DNA from: Actinomycetota bacterium
GTDB taxonomy: Bacteria; Actinomycetota; Actinomycetes; Streptosporangiales; Streptosporangiaceae
Direction: 5' to 3'
Assembly: GCA_027313705.1 (NCBI GenBank)
Contig: DAHVDE010000084.1
Coordinates: forward strand, 1-43,887
DNA length: 43,887 bases
Shown: positions 15,103 to 23,329 of the stretch, piece by piece
Numbering within the stretch: the first letter of the stretch is position 1
How the letters are laid out: each line of letters starts with the position of its first letter
Program-made: the position numbers and the translations under genes
Notes under the pieces: generated by a model
Database searches by the model: none
Seen by the model: the letters and a program-made list of their open reading frames with translations, nothing else
What the model was told of the DNA's origin: nothing

Positions 15103-15957
15103 ATGACACCAACCCAGCCAAGCGCGGCATCCCAGCCAGGCGTGGCGCCGCATTCAGGCAAGGTCGCTCTCGTCACCGGGGCATCGGCGGGCCTCGGCCG
15201 GGCATGCGCCGGCCAGCTGGCCTCGGCCGGCTGGACGGTGATCGGCGCCAGCAGGCGAGGAACGGCCTCGGCGGGCTGGCAGGGCATGGTCATGGACGTC
15301 GACGACCCAGAATCCGTACTTGCCGGGGTCGCTCAGGTCACGATGGATCATGGCCGCCTTGACACACTGGTCGCCGCGGCGGGCTGGGGCATCGCGGGCG
15401 CGGTGGAACACACCTCGATCGACGAGGCCAAGGCGCAGTTCGAGACCAACTTCTGGGGCGCGGTCCGGGTCACCCAGGCGGTACTGCCGCACCTGCGCGA
15501 ACAGCGAGGCGGTCAGATCGTGCTGCTCAGCTCGATCGGCGGCGTGATCGGCATACCGTTCCAGGCGTTTTACAGCGCCAGCAAGTTCGCGCTCGAAGGC
15601 TTCGCAGAAGCGCTCGGCTACGAAGTGGCACCGTTCGGCGTGCGGGTCACCCTGGTGCAACCTGGCAACTTCCGCACCGACTTCACCGCGAGCAGGAAAC
15701 TGGCGCAGGCGAGCACCGGCACCACCGCCTATTCGTCCGCCCAGGCCAAGGCCGTGGAACTGATGGAGCGCGACGAGGTGAACGGCGCCGACCCGGCGGC
15801 CGTGGCCGCCGTCGTACTGCGTGTGCTCGCGGCGAAGAACCCGCCGCGCCGCGTCTCGGTCGGCAAGGCCGACGAGCGCCTCGGCCTGCTAGCCAAGCGA
15901 CTGCTGCCCTTCCGGGTTTTCGAGGCTGCCGCCAAGAGCAGCCTCGGCGTCAGCTAG
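15103..15957 (+). CDS. SDR family NAD(P)-dependent oxidoreductase
   Basis: A 284-aa classical short-chain dehydrogenase/reductase. The Rossmann motif TGASAGLG is at residues 25-32, a basic position after the second strand (ASRRG) suggests NADPH, and the catalytic triad is S144, Y157 and K161 (YSASK). The usual NNAG motif is AAAG here. The segment VQPGNFRTDF follows the family's PG motif. The C-terminal region with RVSVGKADERL is typical of the oxidoreductase subgroup resembling YdfG/estradiol dehydrogenases. The substrate is unknown. It lies 9 nt after the SCO1-like gene and may be co-transcribed. Confidence 0.9.
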   Translation: MTPTQPSAASQPGVAPHSGKVALVTGASAGLGRACAGQLASAGWTVIGASRRGTASAGWQGMVMDVDDPESVLAGVAQVTMDHGRLDTLVAAAGWGIAGAVEHTSIDEAKAQFETNFWGAVRVTQAVLPHLREQRGGQIVLLSSIGGVIGIPFQAFYSASKFALEGFAEALGYEVAPFGVRVTLVQPGNFRTDFTASRKLAQASTGTTAYSSAQAKAVELMERDEVNGADPAAVAAVVLRVLAAKNPPRRVSVGKADERLGLLAKRLLPFRVFEAAAKSSLGVS

Positions 15958-16031
15958 CTGAGGCCGCCGGCCGCCGGGGCAAGCTTCTCCTCGTCTCGCT
16001 CGAGATGCTCTATGGCCAGCGGTAGTAATGC

Positions 16032-16613
16032 TCAGCCCAGGTCCTCGCCCTGGCCGCGTCGCCTTCGCACCGGCGGCGGCTGGTAGCTGGCCACGAATCG
16101 CAGGAACTCGTCCGCGTCGGCAACTATGCCGAGCGAGCCGAGGTAGCTCGGCTTGATGTAACCGGCATCAGACATGACCTTCAGCTGCTCGATGAGCGGC
16201 CGGTAGAAACCGTCGACGTCGACCAGTGCCACCGGCTTGGCGTGCAAACCGAGCTGCCCCCATGTCCACACCTCGAATAGTTCCTCCATGGTGCCCGCAC
16301 CGCCAGGCAGCGCCAGGAAGGCGTCGGCCACGGCGGCCATCCTGGCCTTGCGCTCGTGCATGCTGGCCACGATCTCAAGCCTGGTAATCCCGTGGTCGGC
16401 GGCCTCCTGGTCGACCAGGTGCCTGGGTATAACACCGATGACTTCACCGCCGGCCGCCATGGCGGCATCGGCGACAACTCCCATCAGGCCGACCTTCCCG
16501 CCTCCGTAGACGATCCCGAGGCCGGCCCTTGCCAGTGCGGTAGCGAATGTCGTTGCGACTTCCAGGTGTTTTTGCGGGCCCGCCGAAGAACCTGTAAAGA
16601 TCGCTACTCGCAC
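16032..16613 (-). CDS. LOG family (TIGR00730) phosphoribohydrolase-like protein
   Basis: A 193-aa Rossmann-fold protein of the LONELY GUY family, which releases free cytokinin bases from nucleoside monophosphates or acts more broadly on NMP N-glycosidic bonds. The signature PGGAGTMEE is at residues 103-111 and the MHERKARM segment is at 85-92. I place the start at GTG 16613, with AGGAAGG seven nt upstream, rather than at an earlier in-frame start at 16706 that would add a 31-residue tail with no family match. The bacterial role is often unknown. It converges with the SDR gene and is divergent from the helicase. Confidence 0.88.
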   Translation of the reverse strand: MRVAIFTGSSAGPQKHLEVATTFATALARAGLGIVYGGGKVGLMGVVADAAMAAGGEVIGVIPRHLVDQEAADHGITRLEIVASMHERKARMAAVADAFLALPGGAGTMEELFEVWTWGQLGLHAKPVALVDVDGFYRPLIEQLKVMSDAGYIKPSYLGSLGIVADADEFLRFVASYQPPPVRRRRGQGEDLG

Positions 16614-16740
16614 CTGCGTCCTTCCTGTAGTCGCGCAGCCTCCACAATGGCACAGCGTGCGGACTAGGCGAAACGGCGTGAAGTAACCAACCCAGGCCGG
16701 CGGCATGGCATGTCAGGCGGCGAGTGTCGGTAGTCACCGG

Positions 16741-16746
16741 TAGCGT
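16741..16746 (+). promoter_or_regulatory. -10 box for a leaderless helicase transcript
   Basis: TAGCGT lies 6 nt before the ATG at 16753, without a visible ribosome binding site. Confidence 0.4.
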
Positions 16747-16752
16747 CGCGGC

Positions 16753-19700
16753 ATGCAGCGTGTGGTATTGCCCGACGTCGACCTTGCCGTTCTCAGGTAT
16801 GCCGTGAGCGGTACGACCTTCGAGCGCGGCCTCGCCTATGCCAGGCAGGGCGCGGTCAGCCAGGTCTGGTGGGACGAGCGGGCCGCGATGCTCGGCGGGT
16901 TCGTGCGTGGCAGTGCCGGGCGGATGTACTCAACGCAGGTGAGTTTCGATCAGACCGCAGACGGGCTGCTCCAGTTCAGTTCTGGTGAGTGCAGCTGCCC
17001 GATGGCGATCAACTGCAAGCACACGGTCGCGCTTGTCATGGCGACGCGGGACAGCCAGGCGCGGTCCGCCCGGCCGGCGGCGCGGGCGGTGGCACGGGTA
17101 CCTGAGCAGCCTAGCTGGCAGCAGTCGATCGAGTCACTACTGCCGAGGCCGCGGCCAGGCGAGTCCGCCGCGACGGCCGACACCGCGCTGGCCATCGAGA
17201 TCACGATGAGCTGCTTTACCCCAAGCAGGACCTCGTATGCCAGCTACCTGGACCAGGGCGAGAGCACTCAGCAGCTCAGGCTCTACGCCAGGCTGGTGCG
17301 AAGAGGCAGGAACGGCGGCTGGATCGCGGGAAACCTCGCCTGGAACCGGCTCGAGGCGCTTGGTTATGACCGTGAGTACCGTGCCGATCAGCTGCGGCTG
17401 CTCAGCGAGTTCTTCCACACCTTCCGCTCCTGCCAGTCGGCGGGCAGCTACTACAGCCACGGCGGCGACAAGAACATCGAGCTTGTGCACTTCGAGTCAA
17501 GGCAGCTCTGGCCGCTGCTCGACGAGGCCACCTCGATCGGCGTGCGCCTGGTGTACCCGCACAAGCTCGGCGATCTGCCCGCGTGCGCGCAGGCCGAGTT
17601 CGGTCTCGACCTCACCAGGCCCGATGCGGACGGGCCCCTGCTGATCAGGCCGCAGTTGCGGGTCGAAGGTGCCGGCTCGCCGGTCACCTTGCTCGGGTTC
17701 ATCGGCAGGGAAGGTCACGGCGTGGTCTGCGCCGACCTCGACCGGGGACCTGACGCCGAGCTCGGCGGCATTGACCTGACCAATTTCGACCTAAGCCGGT
17801 CCAGGTTCTGGCTGGCCAGCGCGGTGCCGCCAGAACTCCAGAAGATGGCCCTGGCCGGAAGGCGGCTCGAGGTGCCGCAGGGAGATCTGCCCGGTTTCAG
17901 GGACACTTACTACCTCAGGCTGCGCCAGTTCGCGACGGTCACCTCCTCAGACGGCTCGTTCGCGCCGCCGGCAGTCAAGGGCCCGACGCTGGTCGTGCGC
18001 GCCCGCTACTACGACCATCACGAGACCGAGGTCAGCTGGGACTGGGAATACCAGGTCGGCGACGAGAAGCAGGTCGTGGCGCCGACGCCGGCCGGCGGCG
18101 AAGAGCTCTTCCGTGACCGGCACGCCGAGCTTGCGATCCTGGCCGATCTCGACGCCCAGGTGCACAACTTCGGCAGCCTGCGGCTCGCGCTGCCGATCGC
18201 GGGCGCAGAGCACACACAGCCGCGCCGCACCAGGCTCACCGCCATCGACACCTTGCGGTTCACCGCCGAGCTACTGCCTTTGCTAGCCGACCGGCCAGGC
18301 ATCGCGATTGAGGTAACCGGCAATCCCGCCGATTACCGCGAGGTCGGCGACTCGCTCAAGATCAGCCTGTCAGTCGACAAGCTTCCCGAGGAGACCGACT
18401 GGTTCGACCTCGGCGTGACTATCACGGTAGAGGGCAGGCCGGTACCTTTCATCGACGTCTTCACTGCGCTGGCCAGGAAACAGCCCTACCTGCTGCTCGG
18501 CGATGGCGCGTTCTTCTCGCTGGAGAAACCTGAGCTTGAGGCCCTGGCCAGGCTCATCGAAGAGGCGCGGGCGCTACAGGATATTTCCCGCGACCCGCTG
18601 CGGATCAGCAGGTTCCAAGCCGGGCTGTGGGACGAGCTTGCCGAGCTAGGCGTGGTCGAGCGGCAGGCGGACGAATGGGAACGTCAGGTGCGCGGGCTGC
18701 TGTCGGTCACCAGCGTCCGGCCAGCGGAACCGCCGGCCGCCTTGCTCGCCACGCTGCGCCCCTATCAGCTCCAGGGATACTCCTGGCTGAAGTTCTGCTT
18801 CGAGCACAAGCTCGGCGGCATCCTCGCCGACGACATGGGGCTTGGCAAGACCCTTCAGTCGCTGGCACTGCTGACGCACGCCAGGCAAGCCGAGCCCGAC
18901 CACCCGCCTTTCCTCATCGTCGCCCCGACGAGCGTGATACCCAACTGGGCATCGGAGTGCGCCAGGTTCGCGCCGAGCCTGCGGGTCGTGCCGCTGACCG
19001 AGACGCTCGCCCGCCGGGGCGAGTCGCTTGACCAGGTCGCGGCCGGCGCAGACGCGGTAATCACCTCGTACACGCTGCTGCGGATCGACTTCGATCATTA
19101 CGCAAAGATGCCCTGGTCAGGACTCATCCTCGACGAGGCGCAGAACACCAAGAACCATCAGTCGAAGATCTACCAGTGCGCCCGCAGGCTGCCCGCCCCG
19201 TTCAAGCTAGCCATCACGGGCACGCCGTTCGAGAACAGCCTGATGGAACTCTGGTCGCTGCTTTCCATCACCGCTCCAGGGCTGTTCCCGCATCCGCAGC
19301 GATTCCGCGACTATTACGCCCGCCCCATCGAGAACCACGGCACCGACCACGCCGAGTTGCTCGCCCAGCTTCGCCGGCGGATCAAGCCGCTCGTGCTCCG
19401 CCGTACCAAGGAGCAGGTCGCCGCCGACCTGCCGGCCAAGCAAGAACAGGTACTCGAGGTCGAACTGCATCCAAGGCACAGGAAGATCTACCAGACTCAT
19501 CTCCAGCGGGAGCGCCAGAAAGTGCTCCGCCTCATCGACAACCTGGACGAGAACCGGTTCACGATCCTCCGCTCGCTGACCTTGCTGCGCCAGCTCAGCC
19601 TGCACGCCGGGCTGATCGACGACGATACGCACCACGACGTGCCTTCGGCCAAGATCGACGCGCTAGTCGAGCACCTGCGCGACCTGAGCCGCAGCGGGCA

Positions 19701-20148
19701 CAGGGCGCTGGTCTTCAGCCAGTTCACCGGTTTCCTTGCCAAGGTGAGGCACCGGCTCGCCGGTGAGGGCATTGAGTTCTGTTACCTCGACGGCAGCACC
19801 CGCAACCGGGCCGATGAGCTGCGCCGCTTCAAGGAAGGCGACGCCCCGGTCTTCCTGATCAGCTTGAAGGCGGGCGGCTTCGGCCTGAACCTGACCGAAG
19901 CCGACTACTGCTTCCTGCTGGATCCATGGTGGAATCCCGCGACGGAAGCTCAGGCGGTGGACCGAACCCACAGGATCGGGCAGACTCGCAACGTAATGGT
20001 GTACCGGCTCATCGCCGCCGACACCATCGAAGAGAAGGTCATGGCGCTCAAAGCCAGGAAGGCCGACCTGTTCGCGAGCGTGCTCGACGAGGGTAACGCC
20101 TTCGGCGGAAGGCTGAGCGCCGACGACCTCCGCGAGTTGTTCGCCTAG
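16753..20148 (+). CDS. SNF2-family DEAD/DEAH helicase with N-terminal SWIM zinc finger
   Basis: An 1131-aa Swi2/Snf2-type ATPase that likely moves along or remodels DNA-bound protein. A SWIM zinc finger (C80, C82, C88, H90) occurs near the N-terminus. The middle (about 130-650) is a bacterial SNF2-associated region. The ATPase core shows DDMGLGKT (K699), LDEAQ (D794), TGTPFENS, and the C-terminal lobe motifs SLKAGGFGLNL, DPWWNP and DRTHRIGQ. The bacterial role is uncertain (RNA polymerase recycling or DNA repair are known for relatives). The last 4 bp overlap the convergent arylsulfotransferase-like gene. Confidence 0.93.
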   Translation: MQRVVLPDVDLAVLRYAVSGTTFERGLAYARQGAVSQVWWDERAAMLGGFVRGSAGRMYSTQVSFDQTADGLLQFSSGECSCPMAINCKHTVALVMATRDSQARSARPAARAVARVPEQPSWQQSIESLLPRPRPGESAATADTALAIEITMSCFTPSRTSYASYLDQGESTQQLRLYARLVRRGRNGGWIAGNLAWNRLEALGYDREYRADQLRLLSEFFHTFRSCQSAGSYYSHGGDKNIELVHFESRQLWPLLDEATSIGVRLVYPHKLGDLPACAQAEFGLDLTRPDADGPLLIRPQLRVEGAGSPVTLLGFIGREGHGVVCADLDRGPDAELGGIDLTNFDLSRSRFWLASAVPPELQKMALAGRRLEVPQGDLPGFRDTYYLRLRQFATVTSSDGSFAPPAVKGPTLVVRARYYDHHETEVSWDWEYQVGDEKQVVAPTPAGGEELFRDRHAELAILADLDAQVHNFGSLRLALPIAGAEHTQPRRTRLTAIDTLRFTAELLPLLADRPGIAIEVTGNPADYREVGDSLKISLSVDKLPEETDWFDLGVTITVEGRPVPFIDVFTALARKQPYLLLGDGAFFSLEKPELEALARLIEEARALQDISRDPLRISRFQAGLWDELAELGVVERQADEWERQVRGLLSVTSVRPAEPPAALLATLRPYQLQGYSWLKFCFEHKLGGILADDMGLGKTLQSLALLTHARQAEPDHPPFLIVAPTSVIPNWASECARFAPSLRVVPLTETLARRGESLDQVAAGADAVITSYTLLRIDFDHYAKMPWSGLILDEAQNTKNHQSKIYQCARRLPAPFKLAITGTPFENSLMELWSLLSITAPGLFPHPQRFRDYYARPIENHGTDHAELLAQLRRRIKPLVLRRTKEQVAADLPAKQEQVLEVELHPRHRKIYQTHLQRERQKVLRLIDNLDENRFTILRSLTLLRQLSLHAGLIDDDTHHDVPSAKIDALVEHLRDLSRSGHRALVFSQFTGFLAKVRHRLAGEGIEFCYLDGSTRNRADELRRFKEGDAPVFLISLKAGGFGLNLTEADYCFLLDPWWNPATEAQAVDRTHRIGQTRNVMVYRLIAADTIEEKVMALKARKADLFASVLDEGNAFGGRLSADDLRELFA

Positions 20149-21728
20149 TAGCCGCAGTTCGACGAACCGCACGAGCCGTCGACGTGGATGAACTTCGACG
20201 ACGCGGCCGTCACGTGCACGGTCACCGACCTGGCCAGCGCGTGACCGGCGGCGTCGTTGGCCTGGACCGCGAAGAACGGTCCCTTGTTCGAGGTCGTCGC
20301 CGCGGTCTCGAAGTCGGTACGGCGCACCGTGCCGATCGACTTCAGCGAATTGAAGCTGCTGCCAGCGTAAATCGTCCAGGACACCAGCTTCGTCGACCCG
20401 TTCCAGCTTGCGTAGACGGTGGTGCCGCCGCCTTGCGTGGACTGGGCCGAGATTGCCGGTCTCTCGAGCGGCTCGCCTGACCAGTTGGCGATGAACGCCC
20501 GATACGAGGGGTCGCCCTTGGTGATCTGGCCGTCGAGCAGCAGCTTGCCGTCGGGCGCGAACTCGGAGAAGTACGGATGGGTGCCCCAGCCAACGAACAT
20601 CCGGCCGTCGGGCAGAAGCTGCGCGCTGCCCATGGCGTAGGCAAGCAGGACCTTGCCGGGATGAATGTACTGACGGGCGAGCGTGACGTGCCTTGAGTCG
20701 TTGTCGATGCCGAGCACGAGCGCGCGGGAGTGCTTCTCTTCGTCCGGGTTGGCTCCGTTGTCGAAGACGGTCATCTTGTCGTTGCCGAACGGCCGTACGT
20801 GGTGCTGCCAGTAGTACCTCGCGCCTGGACCGAACGTGTAATCGGACCTCTTGCCGCCCATCCGCCAGGCGATCTTGCCTGTCGTCTTCGATACCTTGTA
20901 GACGCACCAGGTGTTTCTTGCCGAGATCAGCAGGTCGCCGTCGGGCGCCTCGGCGACGGAGTTGATGTGGAAATAGTCAAACGGCCGGTACTTGACGCCG
21001 AAAGCCTTGTTCTCGTAGCGGAACGGCTGCATGGACTCGGTGAGCGGCACATGGTCCCAGCTGTCCCACTCAAAGAGCAGCCTGCCTGAGACGATGTCGA
21101 TTTCCTGTGCGACGCCGGAAAGCAGGTAGCCAGTCGCCGGGCCGCCGATGGCTGAAAGGTCGACGACGCGCTGCCGGTACGCGGTGATCAGCGCCGTCCC
21201 CCGCGAGGTGAGGTTAAGCTCGTGCAGGTCGGCCATCAGCCCGTTGGCCGCGTTGACCTTGTGGATGGTCTGGTAAGTGGCGTCGGCGATCAGGCCGGCC
21301 CCTTCACCGTAACCGGCCCCGAGTACCCGGCCTTCCCACCAGGTGAGCACCTGCTTGCCCTGGAAGGCCTGGACGTTCAGGTCCATCTTGCTGGAGTTGA
21401 CGTCAGGCTTGAACCAGACGAGTTCGCCGTTGGTCCGCAGAATCATCGTGCCGCCCTGGCCAGGACCTGAGGCGGCCGTCGCTAGCAGGATGAACTCGGG
21501 ATCGGCTGGCGACTTGGTCGTCGAGAGCGTAACTACCGGCGGCGCCAGGTCTGGCCTTGACTGGAAGCGCCGCACGCCCTTGATGACGAAAGAGTCGCTC
21601 GCTGCCTGTGCCGCTGACGATGTGCCGCAGCCGGCCAGGCTCAGGCCCGCGGCGCTGAACCCGGCGATACCGGCTGCCGCAGTCCCGGCATGCCTGAGCA
21701 CCTGCCGCCGTGACCAGCCTTCGGTCAT
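20145..21728 (-). CDS. Tat-exported arylsulfotransferase-like lipoprotein (last gene of the sulfation operon)
   Basis: A 527-aa protein of the arylsulfotransferase (ASST)-like family, thought to move sulfate between phenolic donors and acceptors without PAPS; activity in actinobacterial members is largely untested. A Tat motif SRRQVLR (6-12) and lipobox LAGC (C34) predict export and lipid anchoring. The propeller domain contains FHINSVAE followed by ISARNTWCVYKVSKTTGKI and YYWQHHVRP, with His residues at the positions where this family has its conserved His. The ATG at 21728 follows AGGAGG. It is 32 bp downstream of the paralog at 21761. Confidence 0.82.
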   Translation of the reverse strand: MTEGWSRRQVLRHAGTAAAGIAGFSAAGLSLAGCGTSSAAQAASDSFVIKGVRRFQSRPDLAPPVVTLSTTKSPADPEFILLATAASGPGQGGTMILRTNGELVWFKPDVNSSKMDLNVQAFQGKQVLTWWEGRVLGAGYGEGAGLIADATYQTIHKVNAANGLMADLHELNLTSRGTALITAYRQRVVDLSAIGGPATGYLLSGVAQEIDIVSGRLLFEWDSWDHVPLTESMQPFRYENKAFGVKYRPFDYFHINSVAEAPDGDLLISARNTWCVYKVSKTTGKIAWRMGGKRSDYTFGPGARYYWQHHVRPFGNDKMTVFDNGANPDEEKHSRALVLGIDNDSRHVTLARQYIHPGKVLLAYAMGSAQLLPDGRMFVGWGTHPYFSEFAPDGKLLLDGQITKGDPSYRAFIANWSGEPLERPAISAQSTQGGGTTVYASWNGSTKLVSWTIYAGSSFNSLKSIGTVRRTDFETAATTSNKGPFFAVQANDAAGHALARSVTVHVTAASSKFIHVDGSCGSSNCGY

Positions 21729-21760
21729 GAATTGCCTCCTAGAAAGCGCTAGCCGCCCGG

Positions 21761-23290
21761 CTAGCTGAGCTTGACCGTGGCCGAGGTGCCGAGCAGGCGG
21801 CCGCTGGAACCGAGGGCCTCGACCGCGAAATAGGGGCCGGGGTTCTGAACCGCCATCGCGGTCTCGAAGCCCGATCGGTGCCCGGTGCCGACCGAGGTCA
21901 GCGAAGTGGCCTTCTGACCGGCGAGCACGCGCCAGGCGACGACTTCCGTGGCACCGTTCCAGCTCACGTACGCAGTGGCCTTGCCGCCCTTCTTCCGTTT
22001 CTTGACGACGACGGCCGGCCGGCCGACCGGCCGGCCGGTCCAGTGGCCGGCGAAAGTGCGGTACGACGGGTTGCCGATGGTCATCTCGCCCGCCGTGAGC
22101 AGCTTGCCGTCGGCGGAGAACTCGGAAAAGTAGGGTGTCGTTCCCCAGCCGACGAACATGTGACCGTTGGGCAGTAGCTGCGCGCTGCCCATGGCGTCCG
22201 CGAGCACTCGCGCACCGGGATGCACGTAGACGTGCTTAAGCGTGACGCGCATTTTCTTCTCGTCCACATCGAGCACCAGCGCCCTTGACTGCTTCTCCTC
22301 GGCAGGCGAGGCGCCGTTGTCGAACACGGTGATGGTGCCGTCAGGCATCTGCCGCACGTGGTGCTGCCAGTAGTACTGAGCGCCTGGGCCCATCTCGAAG
22401 TCGGAATGCTTGCCGTGCATCCGCCACATGATGTGCCCGTCCTTGCGGGAAACCTTGTAGATGCACCAGGTGTTGCGGGCCGAGACCAGGATGTTGCCGT
22501 CGTTGGTGTAACACAGCGAGTTGATGTGGAAGTAGTCAAACGGGTTGCCGGCGATACCGAACTGCTTGCCGCGGTAGACCATCGGCTGATAGGTCTCCTC
22601 GATCTTCACGCCATGGTCGATGCTGTCCCACTTGAACAGCACCTTCCCTGTCGCGATGTCGAGTTCCTCGAAGGCGCCTGAGACCATCACGCCGTCCTTC
22701 GGTCCCTTGATGGGCCGGAGGTCGTAGTTGTGCGGCCAGAAGATCGTGGCCAGGGCGGTGTCCTTGGCGGTGAGGTCGAACTCGTGATGATCGAACTTCA
22801 CGCCCTTGCCGACCGCGTGCAGCGTGTGCATCCGGCGGTAGGCCGTGTCGGCGACGACGAGCACGCCCTGTCCCCAGCCGTGCGTCTCGATGCCTTCCCA
22901 CCAGGTGAGCACCGGCTTGCCCTGATAGGTCTGGACGTTGAAGTCCAGCTTGTGCGCGCCGGGGAGGTCCGGTCCCATCCACAGCAGATTGCCGTTCGGG
23001 TCCAAGATCATGGCACCGCCCCGGCCTGGCGCCGTCACCGGTGCGTTCATGAAGATGTCGTGCGCCTGTGAGCCTTCGATCTTCTTGGCCAGCTTGATTA
23101 CCGGTGGCTGGATGTCCGGCCTGGTGATGAAGTGCCGGTAGCCGTCCACGACCTTCGAGTCGGGCACGACGGTCACGCCAGGCACCGCCGCCGAGCTTCC
23201 CGAGCATCCGGCCAGGCTCAGTCCCGCCAGCCCGGCCGCCGCCGTTCCCGCCCCGCCAAGTAGCTGTCGCCTGGTTACCTCACGAGCCAT
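21761..23290 (-). CDS. Tat-exported arylsulfotransferase-like lipoprotein
   Basis: A 509-aa paralog of the neighbouring protein at 20145-21728. The signal has TRRQLLG at 6-12 and lipobox LAGC with C29. The catalytic-type propeller has DYFHINSLCYTNDGNIL, SARNTWCIYKVSRKDG and YYWQHHVRQMPDG, again with conserved His residues. An Ig/fibronectin-like C-terminal strand region (about 420-509) is shared by all three copies. The ATG at 23290 has AGGAGAG upstream. It starts 39 bp after the MFS-arylsulfotransferase gene and belongs to the same transcript. Confidence 0.82.
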   Translation of the reverse strand: MAREVTRRQLLGGAGTAAAGLAGLSLAGCSGSSAAVPGVTVVPDSKVVDGYRHFITRPDIQPPVIKLAKKIEGSQAHDIFMNAPVTAPGRGGAMILDPNGNLLWMGPDLPGAHKLDFNVQTYQGKPVLTWWEGIETHGWGQGVLVVADTAYRRMHTLHAVGKGVKFDHHEFDLTAKDTALATIFWPHNYDLRPIKGPKDGVMVSGAFEELDIATGKVLFKWDSIDHGVKIEETYQPMVYRGKQFGIAGNPFDYFHINSLCYTNDGNILVSARNTWCIYKVSRKDGHIMWRMHGKHSDFEMGPGAQYYWQHHVRQMPDGTITVFDNGASPAEEKQSRALVLDVDEKKMRVTLKHVYVHPGARVLADAMGSAQLLPNGHMFVGWGTTPYFSEFSADGKLLTAGEMTIGNPSYRTFAGHWTGRPVGRPAVVVKKRKKGGKATAYVSWNGATEVVAWRVLAGQKATSLTSVGTGHRSGFETAMAVQNPGPYFAVEALGSSGRLLGTSATVKLS

Positions 23291-23329
23291 TTGATTGCTC
23301 TCCTAGCTAGTTCTTAGGTCGGTACCTTG

